A stretch of 12,462 nt of DNA from Desulfomonile sp. (GTDB taxonomy: Bacteria; Desulfobacterota; Desulfomonilia; Desulfomonilales; Desulfomonilaceae): assembly GCA_020216785.1 (NCBI GenBank), contig JAIWNO010000278.1, forward strand, positions 1 to 12,462, written 5' to 3'. A program made the translations under genes and the position numbers. Shown here in pieces: positions 1 to 6,327 of the stretch (within the stretch, counting starts at the first letter, position 1; each line of letters begins with the position of its first letter). The notes beneath the pieces were generated by a model. It did no database searches. It was given only the letters and a program-made list of their open reading frames with translations, and had not been told where the DNA came from.

Positions 1-1139
1 TGACGTAGTTCGATCAGGCCCCCGCGACAGAGAATAAACGCATGTTCGACGGCGTTCTCCAGTTCCCTCACATTGCCGGGCCAATTGTGCTCCATGAACG
101 CGGCCAGCGCTTCGTTGGAGAGACCGGTAACATCCTTTCCTTTCAGCAGATTAAACCGGTCGACAAAGTGCTGAGCTAGGAGCGGAATGTCTTCTTTGCG
201 CTCTCGCAGTGGCGGCAAGCTGATCTTGAACACTTGGATCCGGTAAAAGAGATCTTCTCGAAAGGACCCTTGCTCCACGAGCGCCTTAAGGTCTTTGTTT
301 GTTGCCGCGAGCACCCTCACGTTTGCCGTGACCTCCTGTCTCGCCCCTAACGGCTGATATTTCCTCTCCTGCAGCACTCTGAGCAGCCGCACTTGGAGTG
401 CCGGTGTGATATCGCCTATCTCGTCCAGAAAGATCGTCCCGCCTTCAGCCTGCGCGAACCGGCCCGGTTTGTCCCGTTTCGCATCGGTGAACGCGCCGGC
501 CATGTATCCGAACAACTCGGACTCAAGCAGCGTGTCGGGGATCGCGCCGCAGTTGACCGCGACGAGAGGCTTCTTGCTGCGACCCGACAGACTGTGGATT
601 GCCCGTGCCAGGACTTCCTTTCCGGTACCGCTTTCACCCTCGATGAGGATTGTACTGTCGCTTACGGCCACATCGGGGAGGATGGTGAAGATCTCGTGCA
701 TCCTCTCGTTCTGGGAAAGCATGTCCTCGAAAGTGAAGGCCTTTTTCACCTGCTTTCTCAGCGCTTCCACGAGCGTCAGGTCGCGAAATGTCTCGACGCC
801 GCCCGCGGGCTTTCCTTGTGAATCCTTCAGCACCGCCGTGCTGATACTTATGGGAACCCGTCGACCGTCGGCCCGCAGGATGTAAACAGCGCGGTTCATG
901 ACAGGAGTTCCGGTGGCGAGCGTGAGTCGGAGCGCGCAGTCAGCCTCGCAAATCTCCGCGCGAAACACTTCGCAGCATTTTCGGCCGAGAGCTTCGGCTT
1001 CGGGTACGCCCGTGATCTTTTGTGCCGCGCGATTGAACGACGTGATGACGAAATGCTCATCCACCGTAAATACGCCATCAGCGATGGAGTCGAGAATCAT
1101 TCTCATGTCGTCGGGAGTGAGGCGATCTTGGAGTTTCAT
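1..1139 (-). CDS. PAS-AAA+ sigma-54-dependent transcriptional activator (C-terminus off the left edge)
   Basis: About 379 codons are visible; the stop and the expected DNA-binding HTH lie outside the window. Seen on the minus strand: a PAS domain (about residues 8-120), then a sigma-54 activator AAA+ domain with Walker A GESGTGKE (168-175), the sigma-54 contact loop as GAFTDA (215-220) rather than the usual GAFTGA, Walker B GGTIFLDEIGD, a sensor I region (VRVLAATNKDL) and the NWPGNVRELEN segment just before the cut. The ATG at 1139 is preceded by GGAG at a good distance and gives a normal N-terminus. Proteins of this type hydrolyse ATP to open sigma-54 RNA polymerase complexes; the PAS domain presumably senses a ligand or redox state. 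Its divergent position beside a -24/-12 promoter suggests it activates the downstream cluster, as DVU2106 does for the orp operons of Desulfovibrio vulgaris (known). That it does so here is inference. Confidence 0.95.
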   Translation of the reverse strand, partial: MKLQDRLTPDDMRMILDSIADGVFTVDEHFVITSFNRAAQKITGVPEAEALGRKCCEVFRAEICEADCALRLTLATGTPVMNRAVYILRADGRRVPISISTAVLKDSQGKPAGGVETFRDLTLVEALRKQVKKAFTFEDMLSQNERMHEIFTILPDVAVSDSTILIEGESGTGKEVLARAIHSLSGRSKKPLVAVNCGAIPDTLLESELFGYMAGAFTDAKRDKPGRFAQAEGGTIFLDEIGDITPALQVRLLRVLQERKYQPLGARQEVTANVRVLAATNKDLKALVEQGSFREDLFYRIQVFKISLPPLRERKEDIPLLAQHFVDRFNLLKGKDVTGLSNEALAAFMEHNWPGNVRELENAVEHAFILCRGGLIELR

Positions 1140-1175
1140 GGGTGCTCCAGTGGGAGATGCTTTGACGGACACAAC

Positions 1176-1218
1176 TGCATTGTGCAACCTATAATACGCT
1201 ATCGTGGTGCATCTTGCA
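1176..1218. promoter_or_regulatory. Candidate activator-binding sites (two TGCA-N3-TGCA repeats)
   Basis: TGCATTGTGCA (1176-1186) and TGCATCTTGCA (1208-1218) are two copies of the dyad TGCA-N3-TGCA. Both continue into ACC, so the 13-mers at 1177-1189 and 1209-1221 agree at 11 positions. They start 32 bp apart, about three helical turns. They lie roughly 100-145 bp upstream of the predicted sigma-54 start point, where enhancer sites usually sit, and overlap the activator's own promoter. Assignment to this activator is inference. Confidence 0.5.
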
Positions 1219-1219
1219 A
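1191..1219 (-). promoter_or_regulatory. Sigma-70-like promoter for the activator gene
   Basis: On the minus strand a TTGCAA -35 box (plus 1214-1219) is separated by exactly 17 bp from a TATTAT -10 box (plus 1191-1196). This predicts a start near 1184 and a leader of about 45 nt ending at the ATG at 1139. The boxes overlap or adjoin the two TGCA dyads, which would permit autoregulation. Confidence 0.5.
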
Positions 1220-1293
1220 CCCCTTGGTAATACTTTCCGGTCTTATGCAAAATAACTAATGTAATATTAACTAGATAAATTATATCCACTGTT

Positions 1294-1309
1294 TGGCATT
1301 CAACTTGCT
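1294..1309 (+). promoter_or_regulatory. Sigma-54 (-24/-12) promoter of the cluster
   Basis: TGGCATTCAACTTGCT fits the TGGCAC-N5-TTGCW consensus, with GG (1295-1296) and GC (1307-1308) separated by the required 10 bp. The only consensus deviation is T for C at the sixth position. Transcription would start near 1320, just ahead of the first gene. The divergent sigma-54 activator next door supports the call. Confidence 0.85.
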
Positions 1310-1322
1310 TCCTTTGGTGGGC

Positions 1323-1721
1323 ATGGGAAACATCAAGGTCGCCGTTCCCGAATATGAGGGAAGGATTGCTCCGGTTTTCGACTGCTGTCAAAGCCTTTCG
1401 ATCTTCTCTCAAAACGCCGATGGTCAGGAGCTTGTCGGTATGGAGCACTGGTCCGCGCTCCCTCGCATCGCGAGGGCGGGGCGCCTCAAGGCCCTCGGAA
1501 TCGATTGCGTTCTTTGCGGCGGGATCAGTTGCGACATGGAACGACAAATCCTTGCCAAAGGTATTCGGTTGATCCCCTGGTTGGCGGGAAACGTGACCGA
1601 GGTACTGACCGCGTTTCGGGAAGGTCGGTTGGAAGACCCGCAATTCGCCATGCCCGGTCGGATCGGGTGCAGGAGACGACTCAAGGCGCGCAAACAGTTG
1701 AGGAGAATGAAGGCCTTATAG
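1323..1721 (+). CDS. NifX/NifB-type dinitrogenase Fe-Mo cofactor domain protein
   Basis: 132 aa, beginning MGNIKVAVPEYE. The fold signature of the dinitrogenase iron-molybdenum cofactor family (NifX/NafY/NifB C-terminus, ORP, MTH1175) is visible: a beta-strand start, VFDCCQSLSIF near residue 20, the central CVLCGGISC stretch, then a GIRLIPWLAGNV segment and a basic C-terminal tail. Such proteins bind metal-sulfur cofactors or precursors in the cytoplasm. Cysteines in FDCC and CGGISC are possible ligands. I chose ATG 1323: an in-frame TTG at 1293 lies inside the sigma-54 promoter and would be upstream of the predicted transcript start. It is the first gene of the cluster and resembles the position of DVU2107 in Desulfovibrio. 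The specific ligand is unknown. Confidence 0.85.
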   Translation: MGNIKVAVPEYEGRIAPVFDCCQSLSIFSQNADGQELVGMEHWSALPRIARAGRLKALGIDCVLCGGISCDMERQILAKGIRLIPWLAGNVTEVLTAFREGRLEDPQFAMPGRIGCRRRLKARKQLRRMKAL

Positions 1722-1746
1722 GTTACTAACGAAAAGGAGTGCAACG

Positions 1747-2067
1747 ATGCCGGGATATGACCGGACAGGGCCGCTTGGAGCAGGGCCTAGAACAGGCCGT
1801 GGATTTGGGATGTGCGGACGGACGTGGGAGAGAACCGTTGCCGGTTCATCGGACACCGTTCGCGGAATCGGGCGTGGAGGACTCCCGTGGGGCGGCGCAC
1901 GAGGACGATGTTTTGGCCTCGGTGGTTGGTGGAATCGATTTTTTCGCCCCGATATATCGACGGCTTCCACTCGGGAGGCTGAGACGTTGAGATCCGAACT
2001 TTCCGTGCTCAAGGAGGAGATTGCTGCGCTTAAGCTTCGCCTGGAAGAGCGTGACAACAGTTCGTAA
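1747..2067 (+). CDS. DUF5320-like Gly/Arg-rich protein with C-terminal coiled coil
   Basis: 106 aa. The N-terminus (MPGYDRTGPLGAGPRTGRGFG) is the typical opening of DUF5320-type proteins: a short Asp-Arg-Thr-Gly-Pro motif followed by glycine-rich low-complexity sequence with scattered Cys, Arg and Trp. Residues about 76-103 form a heptad-like Leu/Glu/Lys coiled coil (LRSELSVLKEEIAALKLRLEE). A clear AGGAG lies 9 nt before the ATG, and the gene follows the first NifX-type gene by 25 bp, so it is co-transcribed. Function is unknown for the family; its recurrent neighbours are NifX/ORP and Mrp-type proteins (from general knowledge), which suggests an accessory or assembly role. The coiled coil suggests oligomerisation. 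Confidence 0.75.
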   Translation: MPGYDRTGPLGAGPRTGRGFGMCGRTWERTVAGSSDTVRGIGRGGLPWGGARGRCFGLGGWWNRFFRPDISTASTREAETLRSELSVLKEEIAALKLRLEERDNSS

Positions 2068-2088
2068 CCCCCATCATTTCCAGGCGTC

Positions 2089-2156
2089 AGGGCCGCGGGT
2101 GTGTGGGCTTCCCGTCAGGGCACAGGCATGTCGGTTCGCGTGACACCCGCGGCCCT
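2089..2156 (+). repeat. Long-range inverted repeat (14-bp stem, 40-nt loop) between genes
   Basis: AGGGCCGCGGGTGT (2089-2102) is perfectly complementary to ACACCCGCGGCCCT (2143-2156). The stem is very GC-rich. No T-tract follows, so it is not a classical intrinsic terminator. It sits between the DUF5320-like gene and the Mrp gene and could set mRNA stability or partial termination inside the operon. Confidence 0.6.
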
Positions 2157-2216
2157 ATATACAAAAGGAAGGTCTCATGCCAATACGCTTTTAACCGGGT
2201 AACACTCTTGTTTTGA

Positions 2217-2241
2217 TGGGACAGGCAAGATGCCTGTCCCA
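2217..2241 (+). repeat. Perfect palindromic hairpin (11-bp stem, AGA loop)
   Basis: TGGGACAGGCA (2217-2227), loop AGA, TGCCTGTCCCA (2231-2241). The stem is perfect and no T-tract follows. I recall this GGGACAGGCA...TGCCTGTCCC palindrome recurring between genes in unrelated bacterial genomes, so it may be a dispersed repeat rather than a local operator. Copy number in this genome cannot be seen here. Confidence 0.7.
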
Positions 2242-2326
2242 CTAGTAATTATCGAGATTGTCGCCTGTTTGATCACGCATGAGTATCAGATCATCCCTAC
2301 AAGACTCTGAAGGCAACGGGCAAATA

Positions 2327-3220
2327 ATGGAACGACAAAATGAGTGCGCACCCGACGGTTCCTGCGCCACATGCGGCTCCGCTTCAACCTGTGACTCGCA
2401 GGCACAGGAACGCCACATGAACAAACTTCTCGGACGAAGACTAGGCAAAATACGGCATCGCGTTGTCGTGATGAGCGGAAAAGGCGGTGTCGGCAAAACG
2501 ACGGTCGCTGTTAATCTTGCCATTGCGCTGAGCGCGACGGGGAGATCCGTCGGGATACTCGATGCCGATGTTCATGGTCCGAATATACCGAAAATGCTCG
2601 GGCTCAACGGCCGGGGACCAGTTATGGGCGAACACGGTCCAATCCCGGTCACGACCTCGGGCAATATTAAAGTGATGTCCATGGCGTTCATGCTCCCGGA
2701 CGACGACACTCCGGTAGTTTGGCGCGGTCCGGTTAAGCATACGGTTTTCAAGCAATTCCTTTCCGAAGTGGACTGGGGAGAGCTGGATTACCTTATTGTC
2801 GATCTGCCACCGGGAACCGGCGACGAGCCGCTCAGCATTGCGCAACTTCTCGGTGAACCGCTTTGGGCGGTCGTCGTGACCACTCCTCAAGATGTCGCTC
2901 TTCTGGACTCGCGCAAATCTGTAGTGTTCGGCCGTACCTTGAACATGAGCGTTTTAGGGATGGTCGAAAACATGAGCGGGCTCACGTGCCCCCACTGCGG
3001 TGAGCGAATAGATCTCTTCAAAACCGGTGGCGGAGAAAGATCGTCCCGAGATCTGCACGTTCCATTTCTCGGTGCGATTCCCCTAGATCCAAAGGTTGTC
3101 ACCGGTGGTGACCAGGGTATACCGATTTGTATCGCTGCGCCGGATTCCCCGACGGCATCAGCGTTTCTATCTCTTGCGCTGCGCGTTCAAGAGGCGATAG
3201 AGAATCCTTCCGGCGGGTAG
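2327..3220 (+). CDS. mrp: Mrp/NBP35-family P-loop ATPase (Fe-S cluster carrier)
   Basis: 297 aa from ATG 2327. An N-terminal cysteine cluster (C7, C13, C16, C22) precedes the P-loop SGKGGVGKTT (Walker A, residues 51-59), the switch region DADVHGPNIPKMLG, IVDLPPGTGDEPL, and the CPHC pair at C221/C224 that bridges a 4Fe-4S cluster between subunits in ApbC/Mrp proteins. This family binds and transfers Fe-S clusters in the cytosol using ATP. An in-frame ATG at 2279 would add 16 residues but lacks an RBS and lies between the palindrome and the Cys-rich start, so 2327 is preferred; its own RBS (GAAGG, 13 nt away) is also weak. The neighbours are NifX/ORP proteins; the Mrp-like DVU2109 belongs to the D. 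vulgaris ORP complex, and this gene is the likely counterpart. Confidence 0.92.
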   Translation: MERQNECAPDGSCATCGSASTCDSQAQERHMNKLLGRRLGKIRHRVVVMSGKGGVGKTTVAVNLAIALSATGRSVGILDADVHGPNIPKMLGLNGRGPVMGEHGPIPVTTSGNIKVMSMAFMLPDDDTPVVWRGPVKHTVFKQFLSEVDWGELDYLIVDLPPGTGDEPLSIAQLLGEPLWAVVVTTPQDVALLDSRKSVVFGRTLNMSVLGMVENMSGLTCPHCGERIDLFKTGGGERSSRDLHVPFLGAIPLDPKVVTGGDQGIPICIAAPDSPTASAFLSLALRVQEAIENPSGG

Positions 3221-3305
3221 CCGGTTCGCTTTCCCGCTCCTGGGGCTCAGGTGGCGAGGTTCGATAACGAACAAAATCAGAGAAGGAATAAAGGAGAAAC
3301 ATTTC

Positions 3306-3686
3306 ATGCCGATTGAGACGGTAGCAATTCCATCTATGTCCCCCGGTGGTCTGGAAGCAATGAGGTCCGGCCATTTCGGCCATTGCGAAGTTTTCACGCT
3401 CGTCCAGGTAGAAGACGGCGAAATCCGCGAAGTGTCCGTGCTGCAAAATCCGCCCCACATTCAGGGAGGGTGCCAGGCTCCGGTAAACCTCTTGTACAGA
3501 AGCGGCGCGAACGCCATCATTGTGGGCGGTATCGGAATGAGGCCGCTCATGGGGTTCAGACAGGCCGGCATCCGGGTTTACCATGACCCATACGGTGGGA
3601 CGGTCGGTGCTTCGATCAATGAGCTGCTCAAAGGGCGTCTGAGTACGATCAGGGACGATCAGGTATGCGGCGGCGGCAGCTTTTGA
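3306..3686 (+). CDS. NifX/ORP-type cofactor-binding protein with C-terminal CGGGSF
   Basis: 126 aa with a strong AAAGGAG 10 nt before the ATG. The family features are visible: MPIETVAIPSMSPGG, FGHCEVFTLV near residue 24, NPPHIQGGCQAPVNLL, ANAIIVGGIGMRPLMGF, and a GGTVGASINELLKG helix. The protein ends in a short tail, QVCGGGSF, like the metal-binding Cys/Gly-rich tails common in this family. The longer spacing before GGC and the conserved His in PPHIQGGC match the subgroup often annotated as dinitrogenase Fe-Mo cofactor biosynthesis protein. It probably binds a metal-sulfur cofactor or cluster. It lies 85 bp after the Mrp gene and 19 bp before the next NifX paralogue. Confidence 0.85.
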   Translation: MPIETVAIPSMSPGGLEAMRSGHFGHCEVFTLVQVEDGEIREVSVLQNPPHIQGGCQAPVNLLYRSGANAIIVGGIGMRPLMGFRQAGIRVYHDPYGGTVGASINELLKGRLSTIRDDQVCGGGSF

Positions 3687-3695
3687 AAGAAAAAT

Positions 3696-3700
3696 GGAGA
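3696..3700 (+). promoter_or_regulatory. Ribosome binding site fixing the start at 3706
   Basis: GGAGA lies 5 nt before ATG 3706. The upstream in-frame ATG at 3694 overlaps this site and has only a GAAAGA stretch ahead of it, so 3706 is the better start. Confidence 0.6.
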
Positions 3701-3705
3701 CGTTC

Positions 3706-4065
3706 ATGCGCATTGCCGTGACATCTACCGGGAAAGATATTGACTCACCTGTTGATCCGCGGTTCGGACGGGCCCGGTACATCCTCATCCTCGACGAAAA
3801 GGGCACGGTCTCCGAGGTGGTGGACAACACTGCGAACGTCAATGCCTTGAAAGGCGCGGGAATTCAGGCGGGTAAGCTTTTGGCCGACCGGAAGGTCGAT
3901 GTTCTCGTGACCGGGCACTGCGGGCCCAATGCGTTCACCGTGTTGGAGGCGGCAGGCATCAAGGTAGCGGTGCAGCAGTCAGGCACCGTGCGGCAAGCCG
4001 TTGCAAAGATCATGAGCGGTGAGGCGGAATTCGCGGACAAGCCCAACGTCGAGGCGCATTGGTGA
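3706..4065 (+). CDS. ORP/MTH1175-like NifX-family protein
   Basis: 119 aa, starting MRIAVTSTGKDIDSPVDPRFG. This is the cleanest match of the three paralogues to the ORP/MTH1175 group: the N-terminal strand, SPVDPRFGRARYILILD, GIQAGKLLADRKVDVLVTGHCGPNA, and the GIKVAVQQSGTV strand-turn are all in place. D. gigas ORP binds a sulfide-bridged molybdenum-copper cluster (known); D. vulgaris DVU2108 is the ORP gene of the complex. The cofactor bound here is not visible; the single central Cys (GHCGPN) is conserved-looking but the Mo/Cu cluster of ORP is held non-covalently. This is the last gene before the hairpin terminator, so it ends the first transcription block. Confidence 0.87.
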   Translation: MRIAVTSTGKDIDSPVDPRFGRARYILILDEKGTVSEVVDNTANVNALKGAGIQAGKLLADRKVDVLVTGHCGPNAFTVLEAAGIKVAVQQSGTVRQAVAKIMSGEAEFADKPNVEAHW

Positions 4066-4142
4066 TGATTGCAAGCCTTCAAACAAGCCCTTGCCTGACG
4101 GCCGGGGCTTCTCTTGGATGGATGTTCCTCCTCTTGCCGCGG

Positions 4143-4190
4143 AAAAGACCGGCCCGAGGACTTCGACTCTTCCTTGCGGCCGGTCCTTTT
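4143..4190 (+). terminator. Hairpin with flanking A/T runs: probable intrinsic terminator
   Basis: GACCGGCC (4147-4154) pairs with GGCCGGTC (4178-4185) across a 23-nt loop, extended by AAAA (4143-4146) with TTTT (4187-4190) after a one-base bulge. A second T run follows at 4193-4196. A weaker AAGCCC/GGGCTT hairpin (4085-4090 with 4105-4110) precedes it. It separates the ORP gene from the tandem ATPases, so part of the transcription may stop here. Confidence 0.65.
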
Positions 4191-4274
4191 CCATTTTCAA
4201 TTGCAAGTGAGGACATGGGTGGGTGATTCGCGTAGGAATCGCATCGCAATCGTTTTCCAAGGGAATACAACGGG

Positions 4275-5147
4275 ATGATTATCAGTGTAGCAAGCGGAAA
4301 AGGAGGAACAGGCAAGACGAGCATCGCCACGAGCTTGGCTGTTGTGCTCGGCTCAAGGGCTCAGCTCCTGGATTGTGATGTAGAAGAGCCGAATTGCCAC
4401 ATCCTTATGAAGCCTTTAATTGAGAAGTCATTTCCAGTCGGTGTACCGGTACCCGTCATAGACAAAGGACGATGCACAGTCTGCGGCCGGTGCGGCGAGG
4501 TGTGCCGCTTTAGCGCCATCGTGCCAATCGGCGACGTCGTTCTTACATTCCCGGAACTGTGTCACGGCTGCGGAGGCTGCGCGCTCTTCTGCCCGGAGAA
4601 GGCGATCACCGAGACTCTCCGCGAACTTGGTGTCGTCGAAATCGGAACAGCCGGCCCGGTTGATTTCGTCCACGGCCGCCTGCGGATCGGTGAAGCTATG
4701 GCGCCGCCTCTTATTCGAGCGGTCAAAGCAAAAATAAAATCCGAGAAGATTGCCATTATCGATGCTCCTCCCGGCGCGTCGTGCCCGGTGATTACCGCCG
4801 TGTCCGGTGCAGATTTCGTCGTCATGGTAACCGAGCCGACTCCGTTCGGTCTCCACGACCTGCAGATCGCCGTGAATGCGATCTTGGGGCTTGGAATCCC
4901 GCTCGGCGTTGTAGTGAACCGCTCGGATATCGGAGACAGCGCGGTGCAGGATTTCTGTCAGTCGCGCCGCATTCCGATTCTTGCCGAGATCCCTCACAGC
5001 CGGCGGATCGCGGAGGGCTACTCGTCCGGCCATCTTCTCATTGAATCCGAGCCGTCGCACCGGGCAACATTTCTGAAGATTCTCTCAGAGATCGAGCTTG
5101 CTACAGCCGGAACTTCATGGAGGCGAGCATCGTGCGCGAGCTCGTAA
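4275..5147 (+). CDS. MinD-type P-loop ATPase with inserted 2[4Fe-4S] ferredoxin (first copy)
   Basis: 290 aa. It opens with the deviant Walker A SGKGGTGKT (residues 7-15), then LLDCDVEEPN, followed by an inserted bacterial ferredoxin with two clusters of cysteines: C67, C70, C73, C77 and C96, C99, C102, C106-Pro. The ATPase then resumes with IIDAPPGASCPV and VTEPTPFGLHDL. This is the 'MinD superfamily P-loop ATPase containing an inserted ferredoxin domain' group, paired in the ORP cluster of D. vulgaris (DVU2103/DVU2104). It likely couples ATP hydrolysis to cluster binding or electron transfer in the cytoplasm. The ATG at 4275 has only a weak AAGGGA 11 nt upstream. The 209-bp gap ahead holds the terminator but no convincing promoter. 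It overlaps the next gene. Confidence 0.92.
   Translation: MIISVASGKGGTGKTSIATSLAVVLGSRAQLLDCDVEEPNCHILMKPLIEKSFPVGVPVPVIDKGRCTVCGRCGEVCRFSAIVPIGDVVLTFPELCHGCGGCALFCPEKAITETLRELGVVEIGTAGPVDFVHGRLRIGEAMAPPLIRAVKAKIKSEKIAIIDAPPGASCPVITAVSGADFVVMVTEPTPFGLHDLQIAVNAILGLGIPLGVVVNRSDIGDSAVQDFCQSRRIPILAEIPHSRRIAEGYSSGHLLIESEPSHRATFLKILSEIELATAGTSWRRASCASS
5119..5123 (+). promoter_or_regulatory. Internal RBS favouring a GTG start at 5132
   Basis: GGAGG lies 8 nt before GTG 5132 and inside the 3' end of the upstream gene. The alternative ATG at 5117 overlaps this GGAGG and has no good site of its own. Starting at 5132 gives MRELVIISGKGGTGKT, the usual N-terminus of the family. Confidence 0.6.
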
Positions 5148-5995
5148 TCATCAGCGGCAAGGGAGGTACCGGCAAGACTTCGCTCACCGCGTCGTTCGCT
5201 TGCCTCGCCGCGGACGCAGTGCTGGTGGACTGTGATGTGGACGCGGCTGACCTGCACATTCTTGTGCATCCTGAAGTCAAGTGCGCGGAAGAGTTCCGCG
5301 GCGGAGTCAAAGCGATCATCGATAGGGGCATCTGTACTGAGTGCGCTGCGTGCAGAGAGGTGTGTCGCTTTAATGCGATTGATGATTCGTACGTCGTCAA
5401 TCCCGTTTCCTGTGAGGGTTGTGGGGTTTGTTTTCACGTTTGTCCCGAGAAAGCCGTGGAGCTTGAAGAGAACCTTTGCGGCAGGTGGTTCGTGTCCGAA
5501 ACGCGTTTCGGGCCCATGGTCCACGCCGCGCTCTTTCCCGGCGAAGAGAATTCCGGCAAGCTTGTGGCCCTCGTGCGAAACCAAGCCAAAGTCATTGCGC
5601 GGAGAGAAGGGAAGTCGCTCATCCTGGTTGACGGCGCTCCCGGCGTAGGCTGTCCGGTGATCTCGTCGGTCACGGGAGCAGATCATGTGCTTGTGGTTGC
5701 TGAGCCGAGCTTGTCGGGACTCCACGATCTTGAGCGAGTTTGTAAGTTGGTGAGCGGTTTCCGAATCCCGATATCGGTAGTGGTCAATAAGCGGGACATT
5801 AACCCCCTGATAACCGAGCGCATCGAAGCCTCCGCAGGAAACCACGGCGCGCAGGTTCTCGGAACAGTGCCGTACGACGACAGCGTGATCAAGGCGATGG
5901 TCCAGCGGCGTGCCGTCGTTGAAAACGGCCTTTCTGCCGCGGGCAATGCGGTACGGGAAATATGGGATCGCGTGAAAACGCGCATCCTCTCATGA
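5132..5995 (+). CDS. MinD-type P-loop ATPase with inserted 2[4Fe-4S] ferredoxin (second copy)
   Basis: 287 aa from GTG 5132 (292 aa if ATG 5117 is used). Walker A SGKGGTGKT (residues 8-16), VLVDCDVDAADLH, ferredoxin cysteines C68, C71, C74, C78 and C94, C97, C100, C104-Pro, then LILVDGAPGVGCPV and VAEPSLSGLHDLERV. It is paralogous to the upstream ATPase and shares the same domain order, so the two probably form a heterodimer or act together, as proposed for the ORP pair in D. vulgaris. The gene overlaps its neighbour by 16 bp in another frame, indicating translational coupling. It ends 10 nt before the MIP18-type gene. The DCDV and PGVGCPV segments differ in detail from the first copy, so they are not a recent duplication. 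Confidence 0.92.
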   Translation: MRELVIISGKGGTGKTSLTASFACLAADAVLVDCDVDAADLHILVHPEVKCAEEFRGGVKAIIDRGICTECAACREVCRFNAIDDSYVVNPVSCEGCGVCFHVCPEKAVELEENLCGRWFVSETRFGPMVHAALFPGEENSGKLVALVRNQAKVIARREGKSLILVDGAPGVGCPVISSVTGADHVLVVAEPSLSGLHDLERVCKLVSGFRIPISVVVNKRDINPLITERIEASAGNHGAQVLGTVPYDDSVIKAMVQRRAVVENGLSAAGNAVREIWDRVKTRILS

Positions 5996-6005
5996 GTGAC
6001 ACGCC

Positions 6006-6317
6006 ATGCCGGACGCAAATACTCTTGAGCAGCAGGTACGCGAAGCCCTTTCTCAGGTAATAGACCCGGAAACGGGCCTGGATATAATGCGGATGCAGCT
6101 CATCCAGGATATTCGCGTCGCGGCGGACGGCTCGGTCGATTTGGTGTTTCGACCATCGTCTCCCCAGTGTCCGATGGCGTACGCTTTAGCCAACTCGGTG
6201 AAGAAGAAGGTGGAATCAATAGAATCGATAACCTCTCTCCATATTACGGTAGAGAATTTCGTGAGCGCGTCCCATCTCGAAGGTCTACTTAACGAGCCGC
6301 GTTCAGGAAACTCGTGA
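6006..6317 (+). CDS. MIP18/DUF59 family Fe-S cluster assembly protein
   Basis: 103 aa. The family landmarks are the DPETG motif at residues 20-24 (IDPETGLDI, close to the usual IDPEIGLNI) and the reactive Cys in SPQCPMA (C55), followed by an amphipathic helix and VENFV. Related proteins (SufT, PaaD, human FAM96/MIP18) help assemble or insert Fe-S clusters. It is cytosolic. The RBS is poor (GTGA about 8 nt ahead), consistent with coupling to the ATPase stop only 10 nt upstream. Its presence right behind the two ferredoxin-type ATPases supports a role in cluster maturation. Only the general function is secure. Confidence 0.88.
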   Translation: MPDANTLEQQVREALSQVIDPETGLDIMRMQLIQDIRVAADGSVDLVFRPSSPQCPMAYALANSVKKKVESIESITSLHITVENFVSASHLEGLLNEPRSGNS

Positions 6318-6327
6318 GCTGCTTCTC

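Noticed and set aside
1293..1322. TTG start extending the first NifX-type gene upstream
   Set aside because: It overlaps the -24/-12 promoter and lies ahead of the predicted transcript start. ATG 1323 gives the normal family N-terminus.
5117..5131. Apparent frameshift or fusion at the overlap of the two MinD-type genes
   Set aside because: Each frame has complete Walker and ferredoxin motifs and its own start, so it is a normal overlap.
5018..5845. Minus-strand frame of 275 residues opposite the ATPases
   Set aside because: Antisense to two clear ferredoxin-type ATPases and without any family signature.
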